NCBI GenBank assembly: GCA_963825425.1
Contig: CAWGTF010000012.1
Span: 1 to 64,000 of the forward strand
DNA: 64,000 nucleotides
Reading direction: 5' to 3'
Source: PALSA-607 sp963825425
GTDB lineage: Bacteria > Actinomycetota > Actinomycetes > Acidothermales > Acidothermaceae
Shown: piece after piece, positions 20,954 through 30,355 of the stretch
Numbering within the stretch: position 1 is the first letter of the stretch
How the letters are laid out: each line of letters opens with the position of its first letter
The notes under the pieces: generated by a model
What the model saw: only the letters and a program-made list of their open reading frames with translations
Told to the model about the DNA's origin: nothing
Database searches by the model: none
Translations under genes and position numbers: made by a program

Positions 20954-20972
20954 GACGTGCAATATGCACGTC
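20954..20972. promoter_or_regulatory. 19-bp palindrome, probable DeoR autoregulatory operator
   Basis: GACGTGCA-ATA-TGCACGTC is a perfect inverted repeat with 8-bp arms. It lies 22 bases upstream of the DeoR ATG at 20932 and within the 281-base gap shared with the sugar importer operon. The half-site TGCACGT recurs in front of the second DeoR gene and in the PfkB/GH4 divergent gap. Confidence 0.7.
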
Positions 20973-21213
20973 ATACGCGCAGTTTCTTCTCACAAAATTG
21001 CGCGTGCTCGGACAAATTCATGGCTCTTTGTCGTGTTTACTGCTGCCCGTCGACATGCACTATTGACTAAATCACCATGCGGTGCGAGGCTCGTGCGCAG
21101 ATTGGCGAGCAAATGCGCAATCCGCGCACCGTCGGCGGCGCTACCTCATCCGAGCCGCGGCAGCCCAGAAAGGGCGCCGCGTGCCACCCGTCATCGAGGA
21201 AGGTTCGGGACAC

Positions 21214-22546
21214 ATGACATCGATCCCACGACACCGGAAGGCCGTCTTCCTTACCGCCGCGCTTACGGGCGTGGCCGTGATCGCGGCAGGTTGTTCATCG
21301 AAGGGTGGCGGCGGCTCGAGCAAGACGTCGGGCGTAACGATCACGGTCGCACTCGCGACGACGCCACCGCCGCAAGCATCTCTCGATGCCTTCACCGCGA
21401 GCACCGGCATCAAGGTGAACTGGTCCAACACCGACTGGGACAGCCTGCAGACGAAGATTGCTGCGGCCGCGACCGCAAAGACCTACTTCGCAGATGCGAC
21501 GGACGTCGACTGGTCACGCGTTGGTGAACTTGGCAAGCTCAACTGGTTCTTGCCGATGGAGAAGTACATGGACACGGCATCGCTCACGTCGGACATGCCG
21601 CAGATCACGTCGTTCACGTCAGGTGGCCACGTCGTCGGCATTCCCTACGACGCGTCGTTCCTCGTGACCACCGTCAACAAGGCCCTGTTCACCAAGGCTG
21701 GTATCACCACGATGCCGACAACCATTGCCGACTACACCACGGACCTTCAGTCGATCAAAGACAAGGGTGTCGTGCAGTACCCGCTGAACATCCCGTTCGC
21801 AGCGGCGGAGGGATTGTCGACCTACTGGTACCAGACGACTGCGGCGTTTGGCGGGTCGATCCTCGACGGTGCCGGCAAGCCGCAATTCTCGACTCCGGAT
21901 TCGGCCGGCTTCAAAGCAGCCGCAGTGGATGGTCGACGCGCTCAAGAAGGGGCTTGTTCCTCCCGGCAACATCAACGTTGCAGACAGTCAGGGTCAGCAG
22001 ACATTGATGGCCAAGGGCACTGTGGCGTCGACGTTCGGTGACTACTCGGGCAACGTCGGCAGTCTGTACGACATACCGGATTCCTCCAGTGTCGTGAACC
22101 AGATCAGCTATCTGCCCACGCCCGGCGTCAGCGGCGTCGGTCCGAACATGAGCAACCCGGACGGAATCGGAATTCCGCGAGCAGGCGAAGTACCCCGCCG
22201 CCGCCGCCAAGTTCATCGAGTGGTTCACGCGAGGCTCAGAATCAGGCTGACTTCGCCGGTGTCAACGGCCCGAGCAAGACCATGGTCGGGTACTTCTTGC
22301 CATCGAGGCTTACCGGCATGACCGTTGCTCACGAACAAGGGCGCTCTCGTCGACGGTGCGCAGCTGGCTGACATGCTCAAGAACAGCGCGAAGCCGGTGT
22401 TCCCGCAGGGTGCCCCGTCGTGGTACCCCGAGTTCTCCCGGGCTGTGTACACCAACCTGCACGCCGCAGCTGCCGGATCGATGAGCGTCGCCGACGCCAT
22501 CAAGGCGATCTCCGACACTGCGAACAAACTGGCGAGCGGGAAATGA
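21214..22546 (+). CDS. Sugar ABC transporter substrate-binding lipoprotein (frameshifted)
   Basis: Extracellular solute-binding protein, family 1, anchored as a lipoprotein: signal AVFLTAALTGVAVIAAGCSS with lipobox Cys. The mature part has TPPPQASLDAFTASTGIKVNW, GHVVGIPYDASFLVTTVNKALFTKAGI, GLSTYWYQTTAAFGGSILDG and a C-terminal FPQGAPSWYPEFSRAVYTNL. The span of about 444 codons is normal. The frame slips near 21920, 22180, 22235 and 22320. ATG 21214 follows a GA-rich stretch. It is the first gene of the importer, kinase, SIS operon divergent from the DeoR gene. Ligand is probably a galactose-type amino sugar or sugar alcohol, inferred from downstream enzymes only. Confidence 0.85.
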
Positions 22547-22586
22547 GCTCGGATCGCTCACGAGGACCGGCGGCGCGAGTTCGGCG

Positions 22587-23538
22587 GTGACCGGATGGGC
22601 ACGAAACGACAGCGCGCCTAAGGCCAGACAGACGCGCGGGTCAGCTCCGGCGGCGCGCGGACGCCGCCGGGGCAAGCTCGACTTGCTTCCCTACGCCCTT
22701 GTCACCCCACTTGCACTGTTCATCGTGCTGCTGGCTCTTGTGCCGGCTGGCTTCACGATCGTCAAGTCGTTCTACAAGGAGCAAGCGCTCAACCCACCGG
22801 ACAGGTTCAGCGGGCTCGACAACTTCCGCCGGCTGTTCAGCGACACTGCGGTGCGCGAAAGCATCGGCAACACCGCCATCTACGTCGTCATCGGTGTGGG
22901 GCTGTCGACCGTTCTAGGCGTCGCGATGGCGGTGACGTTGCAACATCGATTCCGCGGGCGCTCGGTGCTGATCGCCGTCCTCATCTTGCCGTGGGCCCTG
23001 CCTGGTGTGGTCGAAGGCATCGTCTGGAGCGGGATCTGGGACAGCAACACCGGGTTGCTCAACAGCGCGCTGACGTCGACTGCACATGATCAATCACTAC
23101 CAGGTGTTCTTGGGCCAGCATCGCCTGCTCACCATCTTCGCGATCGAAATGGTGCAGGTCTGGCAGATAACCCCACTCTCCGCCCTTCTCGTCCTGGCGG
23201 CGTTGCAGAACATTCCGGGTGACCTCTACGAAGCCGGGCATCTCGACGGCTGCTCATCGTGGTCGGCATTTCGGCGGATCACCCTGCCACTTGCCAGGCC
23301 GGGCATCGCGATCGCCATGGTGCAAGCCGTCATCGCGACGCTGAACGTGTTCGATCAGCCGTACGTGTTGAACGGGGCTGCCCCCACCGGTGCGTCAGTG
23401 ACGATGCAGACGTACTTCATCAGCTTCCAGAATCTCGACTTCGGCGAAGGGTATGCGCTGTCGCTTCTCATCACGATCGTCACGCTGATCGTCTCGTTCG
23501 CCGTGGTCAAGCTGGTGTACCGCGCGGTGGAGTTCTGA
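22587..23538 (+). CDS. Sugar ABC transporter permease, MalF-type (one frameshift)
   Basis: First inner-membrane permease of the importer. Six transmembrane segments are visible, starting LLPYALVTPLALFIVLLALVPAGF, with the binding-protein-dependent EAA loop YEAGHLDGCSSWSAFRRITL (about 23230-23285) that docks the ATPase. The frame changes near 23082, between LLNSALTSTAHD and MINHYQVFLGQ; otherwise the length (317 codons) is standard. GTG 22587. The stop overlaps the next ATG as TGATG. No ATPase gene is in the operon, so a shared MsiK-type ATPase is expected elsewhere. Confidence 0.88.
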
Positions 23539-24371
23539 TGAGGAGCAAGTCGTGGGGGCGCCGGGTCGGGATCGCCTTCATTCTCGCGTGGTCGCTGGTG
23601 CCGCTGTACTGGGCCCTGAATACGAGCCTGCAGACCGACGCGCAGATGAGCTCGAAACCGGCTCACTACCTGCCGCCGACACCCACCTTGCACAACTACC
23701 GAACGTTGTTGCAGGGCGTCGGCGATATTCCGGACGCAATTCACCGCTCTACGGTGAACATCTTCATCGAGTGCGGTGCCGCGACCATCGTGACCGTCGT
23801 CCTGTCGACTTTCGCTGCCTACGCCTTTGCTCGCATGAGGTTTCGTGGCCGCGGGATCTTGTTCTATGCGGTGCTGGCCACGATGGCGTTCCCCGCGTAC
23901 ACCACACTGATTCCGCTCTACAAGATCATGAGCTACTTCGGCCTCGTCAACACCTACACCGGAATCGTGCTCGTCTACGTATCGGGATTCCTCCCGCTCG
24001 CAACCTGGATCCTGCACAGCTACATGTCCAGTTTGCCCCTCGCCATCGAAGAAGCCGGCCGGGTGGACGGCGCGAGCCGCATGCAGGTGCTGTGGCACAT
24101 CGTCTTGCCCCTCGCCGTCCCCGGCATCATTTCCACGGCCATCATCACGTTCCTGTTCGCGTGGGCGCAGTTCCTCTTCCCGCTCGTTCTTTCCAGCGAT
24201 CTGTCGACCCAGCCGCTCACCGTGGCGATCGCCGCACTGCAAGGTAGGCACCTCGTACCGTTCACCCTGCTCAGCGCTGCCGGCGTTTACGCGATCGCCG
24301 TCCCGGCCTTGCTCGTCGCCATGCTGAACCGCTACATCGTGAACGGTCTCCTCAGTGGCAGTGTCAAGTGA
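23538..24371 (+). CDS. Sugar ABC transporter permease, MalG-type
   Basis: Second permease of the importer, intact at 277 residues. It opens VGIAFILAWSLVPLYWALNTSL, has LYKIMSYFGLVNTYTGIVLVY and the EAA loop IEEAGRVDGASRMQVLWHIV, and ends NRYIVNGLLSGSVK, all typical of the MalG/carbohydrate permease 2 class. Start and stop overlap both neighbours (ATGA with the MalF-type gene, GTGA with the ROK kinase), so expression is tightly coupled. Confidence 0.93.
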   Translation: MRSKSWGRRVGIAFILAWSLVPLYWALNTSLQTDAQMSSKPAHYLPPTPTLHNYRTLLQGVGDIPDAIHRSTVNIFIECGAATIVTVVLSTFAAYAFARMRFRGRGILFYAVLATMAFPAYTTLIPLYKIMSYFGLVNTYTGIVLVYVSGFLPLATWILHSYMSSLPLAIEEAGRVDGASRMQVLWHIVLPLAVPGIISTAIITFLFAWAQFLFPLVLSSDLSTQPLTVAIAALQGRHLVPFTLLSAAGVYAIAVPALLVAMLNRYIVNGLLSGSVK

Positions 24372-25309
24372 CAACGCTGTCCGGCGGGCCGACCGTCATC
24401 GCCCTTGATGTCGGCGGAACGGCGATGAAAGGGGCCGTGCTTCGGGGCGACACCGCCCCGCCCGAGTACTACGCATGGTCGACGCCGTGCGCCGATGGGC
24501 CTGACGTCGTCGTGGCAGCGGCGCTACATGCGGTCGATGCTTTGCTACTGCACGCTCCGGACGCTGCCGGCGTTGGTTTCGTGGTCCCTGGGTTCGTGGA
24601 TGACCTCGCCGGGGTGGCGCTCTACTCGGAGAACATCGGCTGGCGCGACGTCGCCTTTCGCGATCTCGTACACGAACGGACCGGCCTGCCGGTTGGCTTC
24701 GGGCACGACGTGCGGGCGGGTGGCTTGGCCGAGCGAACGCTCGGTGGTGCGCGAGGCGTCGACGACGTCCTGTTCCTTCCCATCGGTACCGGAATCTCCG
24801 GCATCATGTACGTCGGTGGCAGGCTGATCGAGGGCCGGGACGTCGGCGAGATCGGGCACATCGACGTCGGATTCGACGTCGACTGTGCGTGTGGGGCGCA
24901 CGGCTGTCTCGAAGCAGTTGCATCGGCGGCGTCGATAGCGCGCAGGTACAGCTCCATCACTGGCATCGTTTCCCTGGGTGGCAAGGAAGTGCTCGATCTC
25001 GTCGCGGCTGGCGATCCGGTCGCCACGACCGTGTGGGACGACGCGGTGACCGGTCTCGCGCGTGCGCTGGCGACGTACGTCTCCTTGCTCTGCCCTGAGC
25101 GGATCGTCATCGGCGGCGGTCTGTCCGGAGCTGGCGAGACGCTGCTTGGCCCACTCCGGCAGCGATTGCGACGACTGCTCGTCTGGCAACGCGAGCCCGA
25201 GATCGTGATGGCTCTTCTCGGAGATAAGGCCGCTTGCCTGGGTGCTGGCCTGATGGCACGGCGCGCCGCATTCGCCAGCTCGACCCAGACCGAGCGTCCA
25301 CCGCCCTAG
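24368..25309 (+). CDS. ROK family sugar kinase
   Basis: ATP-dependent hexose or amino-sugar kinase of the ROK family, 313 residues and intact. It has the phosphate-1 motif VIALDVGGTAMKG, the catalytic region GFGHDVRAGGLAE with Asp, the sugar-binding/zinc cassette EIGHIDVGF then CACGAHGCLEAVAS, and the adenosine motif RIVIGGGLSGAG. The GTG start overlaps the permease stop, so it probably phosphorylates the imported sugar. With the SIS protein, class II aldolase and PfkB kinase nearby, galactosamine or a related sugar fits; this is inferred from the neighbourhood. Confidence 0.9.
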   Translation: MTTLSGGPTVIALDVGGTAMKGAVLRGDTAPPEYYAWSTPCADGPDVVVAAALHAVDALLLHAPDAAGVGFVVPGFVDDLAGVALYSENIGWRDVAFRDLVHERTGLPVGFGHDVRAGGLAERTLGGARGVDDVLFLPIGTGISGIMYVGGRLIEGRDVGEIGHIDVGFDVDCACGAHGCLEAVASAASIARRYSSITGIVSLGGKEVLDLVAAGDPVATTVWDDAVTGLARALATYVSLLCPERIVIGGGLSGAGETLLGPLRQRLRRLLVWQREPEIVMALLGDKAACLGAGLMARRAAFASSTQTERPPP

Positions 25310-25395
25310 ACACTGCTACGCCTAGAGCTCGCCATCACCAATAGACCAGCACCACCAAAGAACCTTCACCACTAAAGAAGAGGACGACACGCGAC

Positions 25396-26301
25396 ATGGC
25401 AACCCCCACGAGCTTGGGACGGATCACTTCCGAGGAGATCGCCAGCCAGCCCGACTGCTGGGCACGTGCGGCCGCCCACGCGACGTCTCGACCGGCAGGC
25501 CTGCCGGCGTCCGGCGAGCGCGTTCTGGTCATCGGATGCGGCACGTCCTACTACGTTGCTGCTGCATATGCGTGGCTTCGCGAGCAGGCGGGCCACGGCG
25601 TGACCGATGCGATCATCGGGTCCGAAGTGCCGCCCCTGCTGCGCGCGTACGACCGCGTTGTCGCTATCAGCCGCTCCGGCACGACCGCTGAGGTCAAGCT
25701 GGCGTTGGACAGGATGGGATCTGCCGTTCCGATCACTGCGGTGCTCGGCGAGCTCGGTACCCCGATCGGCGACTCCGCGACGGACATCATCGATCTTTCC
25801 TACGCCGACGAGCACAGCGTCGTCCAGACTCGCTTTCCGACCACCCTGCTGACGTTGCTGCGTACGCAGCTTGGTGCAGGCCCGGACGCGATTGCGGAGC
25901 TGATCGAGCAGGCCCGCAAAGCGCTCGTTGCCCCGATCACCGAGCCTTCGCCGCAACAGCTCGTCGTCCTCGGTGCAGGCTGGGCTGCCCCGCTCGCTCA
26001 GGAGGCTGCCTTGAAGTGTCGCGAGTCGGCGGGCATGTGGGCAGAGGCCTACGCGACGGGCGAATACCGCCACGGTCCGATCAGCGTCGCGTCAGCCGGC
26101 ACGCTGGTGTGGGCGCTCACCCCGTTGACGCAGATCCAAACCGAGTCGATCGAAGCCACCGGAGCGACCGTTCGGCAAGGCTTGATGGATCCGCAGGTTG
26201 AGCTCGTGTCGTTGCAAAGGCACGCGGTCGCGTGGGCGGCAGCGCTGGGTCGCGACGCCGACGTGCCTGCCCACCTCACGCGCTCGGTGGTGGCGCTGTG
26301 A
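25396..26301 (+). CDS. SIS-domain sugar-phosphate isomerase/deaminase (AgaS/GlmS-C-like)
   Basis: A protein of 301 residues with two SIS domains: the first has VLVIGCGTSYYVAAAYAWL and VVAISRSGTTAEVKLAL, the second LVVLGAGWAAPLAQEAALKCRE and EAYATGEYRHGP. The last motif corresponds to the Glu-His segment used by GlmS and AgaS for ring opening and isomerisation. There is no glutaminase domain, so it should deaminate or isomerise an amino-sugar phosphate rather than make one. It follows the ROK kinase after 86 bases and precedes the aldolase by 72. It supports a galactosamine-6-phosphate to tagatose-6-phosphate step (inference). Confidence 0.85.
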   Translation: MATPTSLGRITSEEIASQPDCWARAAAHATSRPAGLPASGERVLVIGCGTSYYVAAAYAWLREQAGHGVTDAIIGSEVPPLLRAYDRVVAISRSGTTAEVKLALDRMGSAVPITAVLGELGTPIGDSATDIIDLSYADEHSVVQTRFPTTLLTLLRTQLGAGPDAIAELIEQARKALVAPITEPSPQQLVVLGAGWAAPLAQEAALKCRESAGMWAEAYATGEYRHGPISVASAGTLVWALTPLTQIQTESIEATGATVRQGLMDPQVELVSLQRHAVAWAAALGRDADVPAHLTRSVVAL

Positions 26302-26373
26302 GCCATCGCGACTTGGCGGCGGCGGACCGCAACGTCAATCAAGGAATTTCTGTGATGCAAAGGGGATGTGCTC

Positions 26374-27219
26374 ATGCCAACGGCAGCAACGGCGAAGCTG
26401 GTAGCTGACGCGCGACGTAACGGCAAAGCGGTCGGAGCATTCAACGTCATCACGCTGGAGCACATCGAAGCAGTTGTGCAGGGCGCCGAACGCGCCAGGC
26501 TTCCCGTGGTGATCCAGATCAGCGAGAACGCCGTGAAGTATCACGACGGGCAGCTCATGCCGCTCGCTCTGGCCGCCGGCGCGGCAGCCGAGCTCGCGAC
26601 GGTCGATGTCGGGCTGCACCTCGACCACGTGACCGACTTGCAGTTGCTGTTCCAGGCCGCAGATGCCGGATTCTCGTCCGCCATGTTCGATGCCGGCAGC
26701 CTCGCCTATTCGGTCAACGTCGAGCGCACGTGCGCCGCGGTGGCGTGGGCGCACGCCAACGGCATCTGGCTCGAAGCCGAGCTTGGATATGTCGGTGGTA
26801 AGCCCGACGCACCGAGCAGCGCACACACTCGGGGTGTCCGTACCGATCCGACAGAAGCCCAGACCTTCGTTGGGCAAACCGGTGTCGACGCACTGGCGGT
26901 TGCGGTCGGCAGTTCGCATGCCATGACCACCCGAACCGCGACGCTTGATCTCGCGCTCATCAGCCGGATTGCCGAAGTCGTGCCGGTTCCGCTGGTGCTA
27001 CACGGTTCGTCGGGGGTGGCGCCTGAGGATCTGTCACGTGCAGCCGCCGCCGGGATGGCAAAGATCAATGTCGGGACCGCGCTGAACATCGCCTTTACCG
27101 GAGCCGTTCGGCAGGTTCTCGGTGGCGATAGCGCGATCGTCGACCCGCGCAAGTACCTGCCCGCCGCGAGAGAGGCAGCCGCTGAAGTGGTCGCCGCACT
27201 ATTGGCCGTGGTCAGCTGA
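26374..27219 (+). CDS. Class II fructose/tagatose-bisphosphate aldolase (GatY/KbaY-like)
   Basis: Zinc-dependent aldolase cleaving a ketose-1,6-bisphosphate to DHAP and glyceraldehyde-3-phosphate. It is intact, 281 residues. Zinc and substrate motifs: VGAFNVITLEHIEA, VGLHLDHVTDLQLL, MFDAGSLAYSVNVERT, EAELGYVGGKPD, LVLHGSSGVAPEDL and KINVGTALN. The short size and lack of long insertions match the GatY/KbaY/AgaY branch rather than housekeeping Fba. ATG 26374 is chosen because AGGGGA precedes it by 7 bases; GTG 26368 is weaker. Its 3' end overlaps the convergent PfkB gene by 8 bases. Confidence 0.88.
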   Translation: MPTAATAKLVADARRNGKAVGAFNVITLEHIEAVVQGAERARLPVVIQISENAVKYHDGQLMPLALAAGAAAELATVDVGLHLDHVTDLQLLFQAADAGFSSAMFDAGSLAYSVNVERTCAAVAWAHANGIWLEAELGYVGGKPDAPSSAHTRGVRTDPTEAQTFVGQTGVDALAVAVGSSHAMTTRTATLDLALISRIAEVVPVPLVLHGSSGVAPEDLSRAAAAGMAKINVGTALNIAFTGAVRQVLGGDSAIVDPRKYLPAAREAAAEVVAALLAVVS

Positions 27220-28165
27220 GAACGATCGGCAGAAGTTGGTCGAGGGTGGGCTGGCCCGCGGTGCCGCCGATCGCCGAGGTCGAAAGTGCCCCGGCGAGAA
27301 CGGCGCGGCGCAGGCATTCCGACTCCGGCAGATCTCGCAGCAGCGAGTCGAGGTAGGCGGCATTGAAGGTGTCGCCCGCACCTGTGGTGTCAACGGCATC
27401 GACCGGCGTGCCAACGTTTCGGACAACCGAGCCGTCGGGATGCACGAGCAGTGCCCCTCGCCGTCCGTCTTTCATGACGACGACAGCGCCTCGCGATGCG
27501 AGCACCGTGCCAGCTGCGACGGGATCGACGATTGCGTGACCAGTGACTCGCGTCGCTATCTCCATTGCTTCGGTTCGATTCGGCAGCAGGAGATCGACGT
27601 TCGCCAGCAATCCCTCGACACCGTTCCACTGTTCAGCGGGGTCGAAGTTGGGATCAAGTGAGGTGGTGAGGCCGAGCGCGTGGGCTCGATCGAACACGGT
27701 GGCCAAGCCGGCGCCCAGTGCCGGCAGCAAGAAGAACGACGACACGTGAACGTGACGTGCGCCGTCGTGAGCCGCGTTCACGAGCGCGTCGGTCGCCTGT
27801 TCGATCGAATACGCCGAAATGGCCCCGAGGAAGGTCAGGATCGCGCGTTCCTGCCCTTGTGACAGGACGACGGTCAATCCGGTCGTGTGATCGGGATCTC
27901 GCACCACGGTGCTGGTGTCGACCCCTGCAGCGGCGAGCAGTTCGACCACTTGGTCACCGAAGACATCTCGGCCGGTCAGCGCCCCGAGTCGGGTCGCTCG
28001 GCCGAGCCGAGCGAGCGCATGCGCCGTGATTCCGGCCGAACCACCAAGCACCAACGTGGCGGCGTCCAAGAGTTGTTCGGCTTGGTTGAACCGCGGCACA
28101 ACGTCGCCCCGCAGGACGAGGTCGAGGTTCGCGTCACCCAAGACCAAGACATCGATCACGGCCAT
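27212..28165 (-). CDS. PfkB family carbohydrate kinase
   Basis: ATP-dependent kinase of the ribokinase/PfkB family, intact at 317 residues. It has the N-terminal VLVLGDANLDLVLRGDVV, the di-glycine VLGGSAGITAHALARLG, substrate-lid region VDTSTVVRDPDHTTGLTVVL and the C-terminal catalytic/anion-hole motif DAVDTTGAGDTFNAAYLD. In this locus it is a good candidate for the tagatose-6-phosphate (or fructose-1-phosphate type) kinase feeding the aldolase, but the transcript is opposite to the importer operon. It is divergent from the GH4 gene at 28257, with a palindromic element between. Confidence 0.9.
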   Translation of the reverse strand: MAVIDVLVLGDANLDLVLRGDVVPRFNQAEQLLDAATLVLGGSAGITAHALARLGRATRLGALTGRDVFGDQVVELLAAAGVDTSTVVRDPDHTTGLTVVLSQGQERAILTFLGAISAYSIEQATDALVNAAHDGARHVHVSSFFLLPALGAGLATVFDRAHALGLTTSLDPNFDPAEQWNGVEGLLANVDLLLPNRTEAMEIATRVTGHAIVDPVAAGTVLASRGAVVVMKDGRRGALLVHPDGSVVRNVGTPVDAVDTTGAGDTFNAAYLDSLLRDLPESECLRRAVLAGALSTSAIGGTAGQPTLDQLLPIVLS

Positions 28166-28215
28166 GAGTCTGCCGCTCGAGACAGAAAAGGTCCAGGATC
28201 ACTCATTCGACATGC

Positions 28216-28230
28216 GCAAGCTTGCACGTT
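28216..28230. promoter_or_regulatory. Putative DeoR site in the PfkB/GH4 divergent gap
   Basis: The perfect 10-bp palindrome GCAAGCTTGC (28216-28225) overlaps GCTTGCACGTT (28220-28230). The latter 11-mer recurs exactly, inverted, at 30474-30484 in the gap between the second DeoR gene and its sugar-binding protein. It lies 27 bases before the GH4 start. Confidence 0.5.
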
Positions 28231-28256
28231 GGTGCGGTAGTTGAGATGCTCCATCG

Positions 28257-29696
28257 ATGACGACGATCTGCTTCGTAGGCGCCGGATCGGCCGAGTTCAC
28301 CCGCCAGCTGCTGCGTGATCTGTTGAGCTATCCCGACCTCGGCGACCTCAACCTGGTGATGCACGACAACGACCCGCGCCGGCTTGTCCTTGCCGAACAA
28401 CTCGCACAGATTGCCGTGGCTCATCACGGCAGCCACGCGCAGGTACGCGCAACGTCCGACCGGCGCGCCGCGCTGCGCGGCGCAGACTTCGTGATCAACA
28501 CCGTCAGCATTGGCGGCCACCAGGCGACCCTGACGGATTTCGACGTGCCCGAGCGATTCGGCGTCCGCCAGACCATCGGTGACACGCTCGGCGTCGGAGG
28601 TGTCTTCCGCGGTTTGCGCACGTTTCCCTTCCTGCACGACTTGGCGCGCGACATGACTGAGGTCTGCCCGCAGGCATGGCTGCTCAACTACACGAACCCG
28701 ATGGCGATGAACATCGGCTACCTCACCGCGACGTTCCCGGCCCTCAAGGTCCTCGGGCTCTGCCACTCGGTTTACTGGACGGTCCACGATCTGAGCGAGC
28801 TCGTCGGCGTGGCGTTCGACCAGGTCACGTTTCGCAGCGCCGGCGTGAACCACCAAGCCTGGGTGCTCGCATGGGAACACGAGGGCCGCAGCCTGTACCC
28901 GTTGCTCGACGAGCGCATCGCAGCCGATCCCGAACTGCGGCGGCGGGTTCGCGTCGACATGTATCGACGACTCGGTTTCTATCCCACCGAAACGAGCGAG
29001 CATTCTGCTGAGTACGTGCCGTGGTACCTGCACGACGACGCCGAGATCGCGCGGCTTCGCATACCGGTACGCGACTATGTCGCGATCTCCGCAGCGAACG
29101 CGGCAGAGATCGAGCAGCTCATGGTGCAAGCGGCGGCCGGTGACTACGTCGAACCGGGCGAGGAGGCCGCCGAATACGCGCCGCAGGTGATCCACAGCAT
29201 GGTGACCGGGCAGCCGCGCGAGATCCAGGTGAACGTCGCCAATCGCGGTTTCATTGACAACTTGGCGGACGCCGCACCCGTCGAGGTGCCGTGCCGGATC
29301 GACGGATCGGGCGCGAGCCCGGTCGCGATCGGCGCGCTGCCACCTCAGTGCGCGGCTCTGAACCGCACCTTCCTGTCGGTTGTCGAGCTGACGGTTCGAG
29401 CCATGACCGAAGGGCGCCCCGACCACATCCGACACGCACTGATGGTCGACCCGAATACGGCAGCGACGCTGTCGCCCGAGCGCATCTTCGACCTCGCCGA
29501 CGCCATGGTTGCCGCACATCGGCAGTTCCTGCCCGAGGTATTGGGCGGCCAGCTGCCGCTCGTAGCCGCTGGCCCCGGTCAGCGCACGTCAATTGCGCGC
29601 GGTGTACCTTCAGGCCGGCTCGTTCGAGTTCGGCGACATCGGCTTCATCCGCGTCGGAGTCGGTCACCAGGTCCGAGACGACGCCGATCTCGCTGA
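28257..29696 (+). CDS. GH4 family alpha-galactosidase/alpha-glucosidase-like glycosidase
   Basis: NAD+- and metal-dependent family 4 glycosidase of the MelA/AglA branch. It shows NAD loop CFVGAGSAEFTRQLLRDLL, FVINTVSIGGH, GDTLGVGGVFRGLRT, LLNYTNPMAMN, metal-site GLCHSVYW and SAGVNHQAWVLAW. This branch acts on non-phosphorylated alpha-glycosides as well as alpha-galactosides. Family proteins end soon after the helix ADAMVAAHRQFLPEVLGG (about 29565). Here the frame runs on to 29696, across the 3' end of the convergent DeoR gene, which suggests a missing stop through a small indel near 29570-29600. The first 435 residues are intact. Confidence 0.88.
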   Translation: MTTICFVGAGSAEFTRQLLRDLLSYPDLGDLNLVMHDNDPRRLVLAEQLAQIAVAHHGSHAQVRATSDRRAALRGADFVINTVSIGGHQATLTDFDVPERFGVRQTIGDTLGVGGVFRGLRTFPFLHDLARDMTEVCPQAWLLNYTNPMAMNIGYLTATFPALKVLGLCHSVYWTVHDLSELVGVAFDQVTFRSAGVNHQAWVLAWEHEGRSLYPLLDERIAADPELRRRVRVDMYRRLGFYPTETSEHSAEYVPWYLHDDAEIARLRIPVRDYVAISAANAAEIEQLMVQAAAGDYVEPGEEAAEYAPQVIHSMVTGQPREIQVNVANRGFIDNLADAAPVEVPCRIDGSGASPVAIGALPPQCAALNRTFLSVVELTVRAMTEGRPDHIRHALMVDPNTAATLSPERIFDLADAMVAAHRQFLPEVLGGQLPLVAAGPGQRTSIARGVPSGRLVRVRRHRLHPRRSRSPGPRRRRSR

Positions 29697-30354
29697 TCCG
29701 TGCGAATCCGCGGTGGCCGATCTTCGATGAGTCGGCCACGACGATCACCCGCTCGGCGGCACTCAGCAGGCAGCGATTGGTCTGGGCCTCCACGGCGTCG
29801 TGGGTCGTCAAACCGGCGACGACGTTCACGCCGTCGACGCCGATGATCGCCACGTCGATATTGATGTGCGTCAGGGTCATCTCGGCCAGCGGCCCGACCA
29901 GCTCGTAGGACTCCGCGCGTGCGCTGCCGCCGCACACGACCAGTTCGATGCTCGAGCGCACCGCGAGTTCGGACGCGATGTTGAGCGCGTTCGTCACGAC
30001 CCGCAGGCCGGTGCGCGATGCCAGCACTCGAGCGACCTCCGTGGTCGTGGAACCTCCGTTCAGGCCGACCGACGTGACCTTCGGGCCGAGGAGCTGAACC
30101 GCGCACTTGGCGATCGCGCGCTTCGCGTCCTGGCGGTGGCCGCCGCGGTAGCGCATCGGCAGCTCATACAGGACGCCGGACGCGACGGCCCCACCGTGGG
30201 TGCGGCTCAGCAGCTGCTGGCTCTCGAGCAGCTGCAGGTCTCTGCGCACCGAGGCCTGGGACACCTCCAGTTGCACAGCCAGGTTCTCCACGGTGACGGA
30301 ACTCTCGCGATTCAAACGCTCAAGAATGAGTCCCAGTCGGTCCTGTTGGCGCAT
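29589..30354 (-). CDS. DeoR-family repressor (3' end uncertain)
   Basis: Second DeoR-type regulator. ATG 30354 gives MRQQDRLGLILERLNRESSV, then VENLAVQLEVSQASVRRDLQ and LESQQLLSRTHGGA, effector domain GLNGGSTTTEVARVL, RVVTNALNIASELA, IIGVDGVNVVAGLTTHD and VVADSSKIGHRGFARI. The protein should end near VAELERAGLKVHRAQL, as its paralogue ends REIRAQGCQVLAV-like. The frame as read continues to 29251 in poor-quality Arg-rich sequence. A TGA in a neighbouring frame at 29589-29591 is the likely true stop after a one-base indel. It is divergent from the second sugar importer, which it probably controls. Confidence 0.85.
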
Positions 30355-30355
30355 G

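Noticed and set aside
21063..21090. TTGACT as a -35 box for the sugar importer operon
   Set aside because: No acceptable -10 hexamer lies 16-19 bases downstream.
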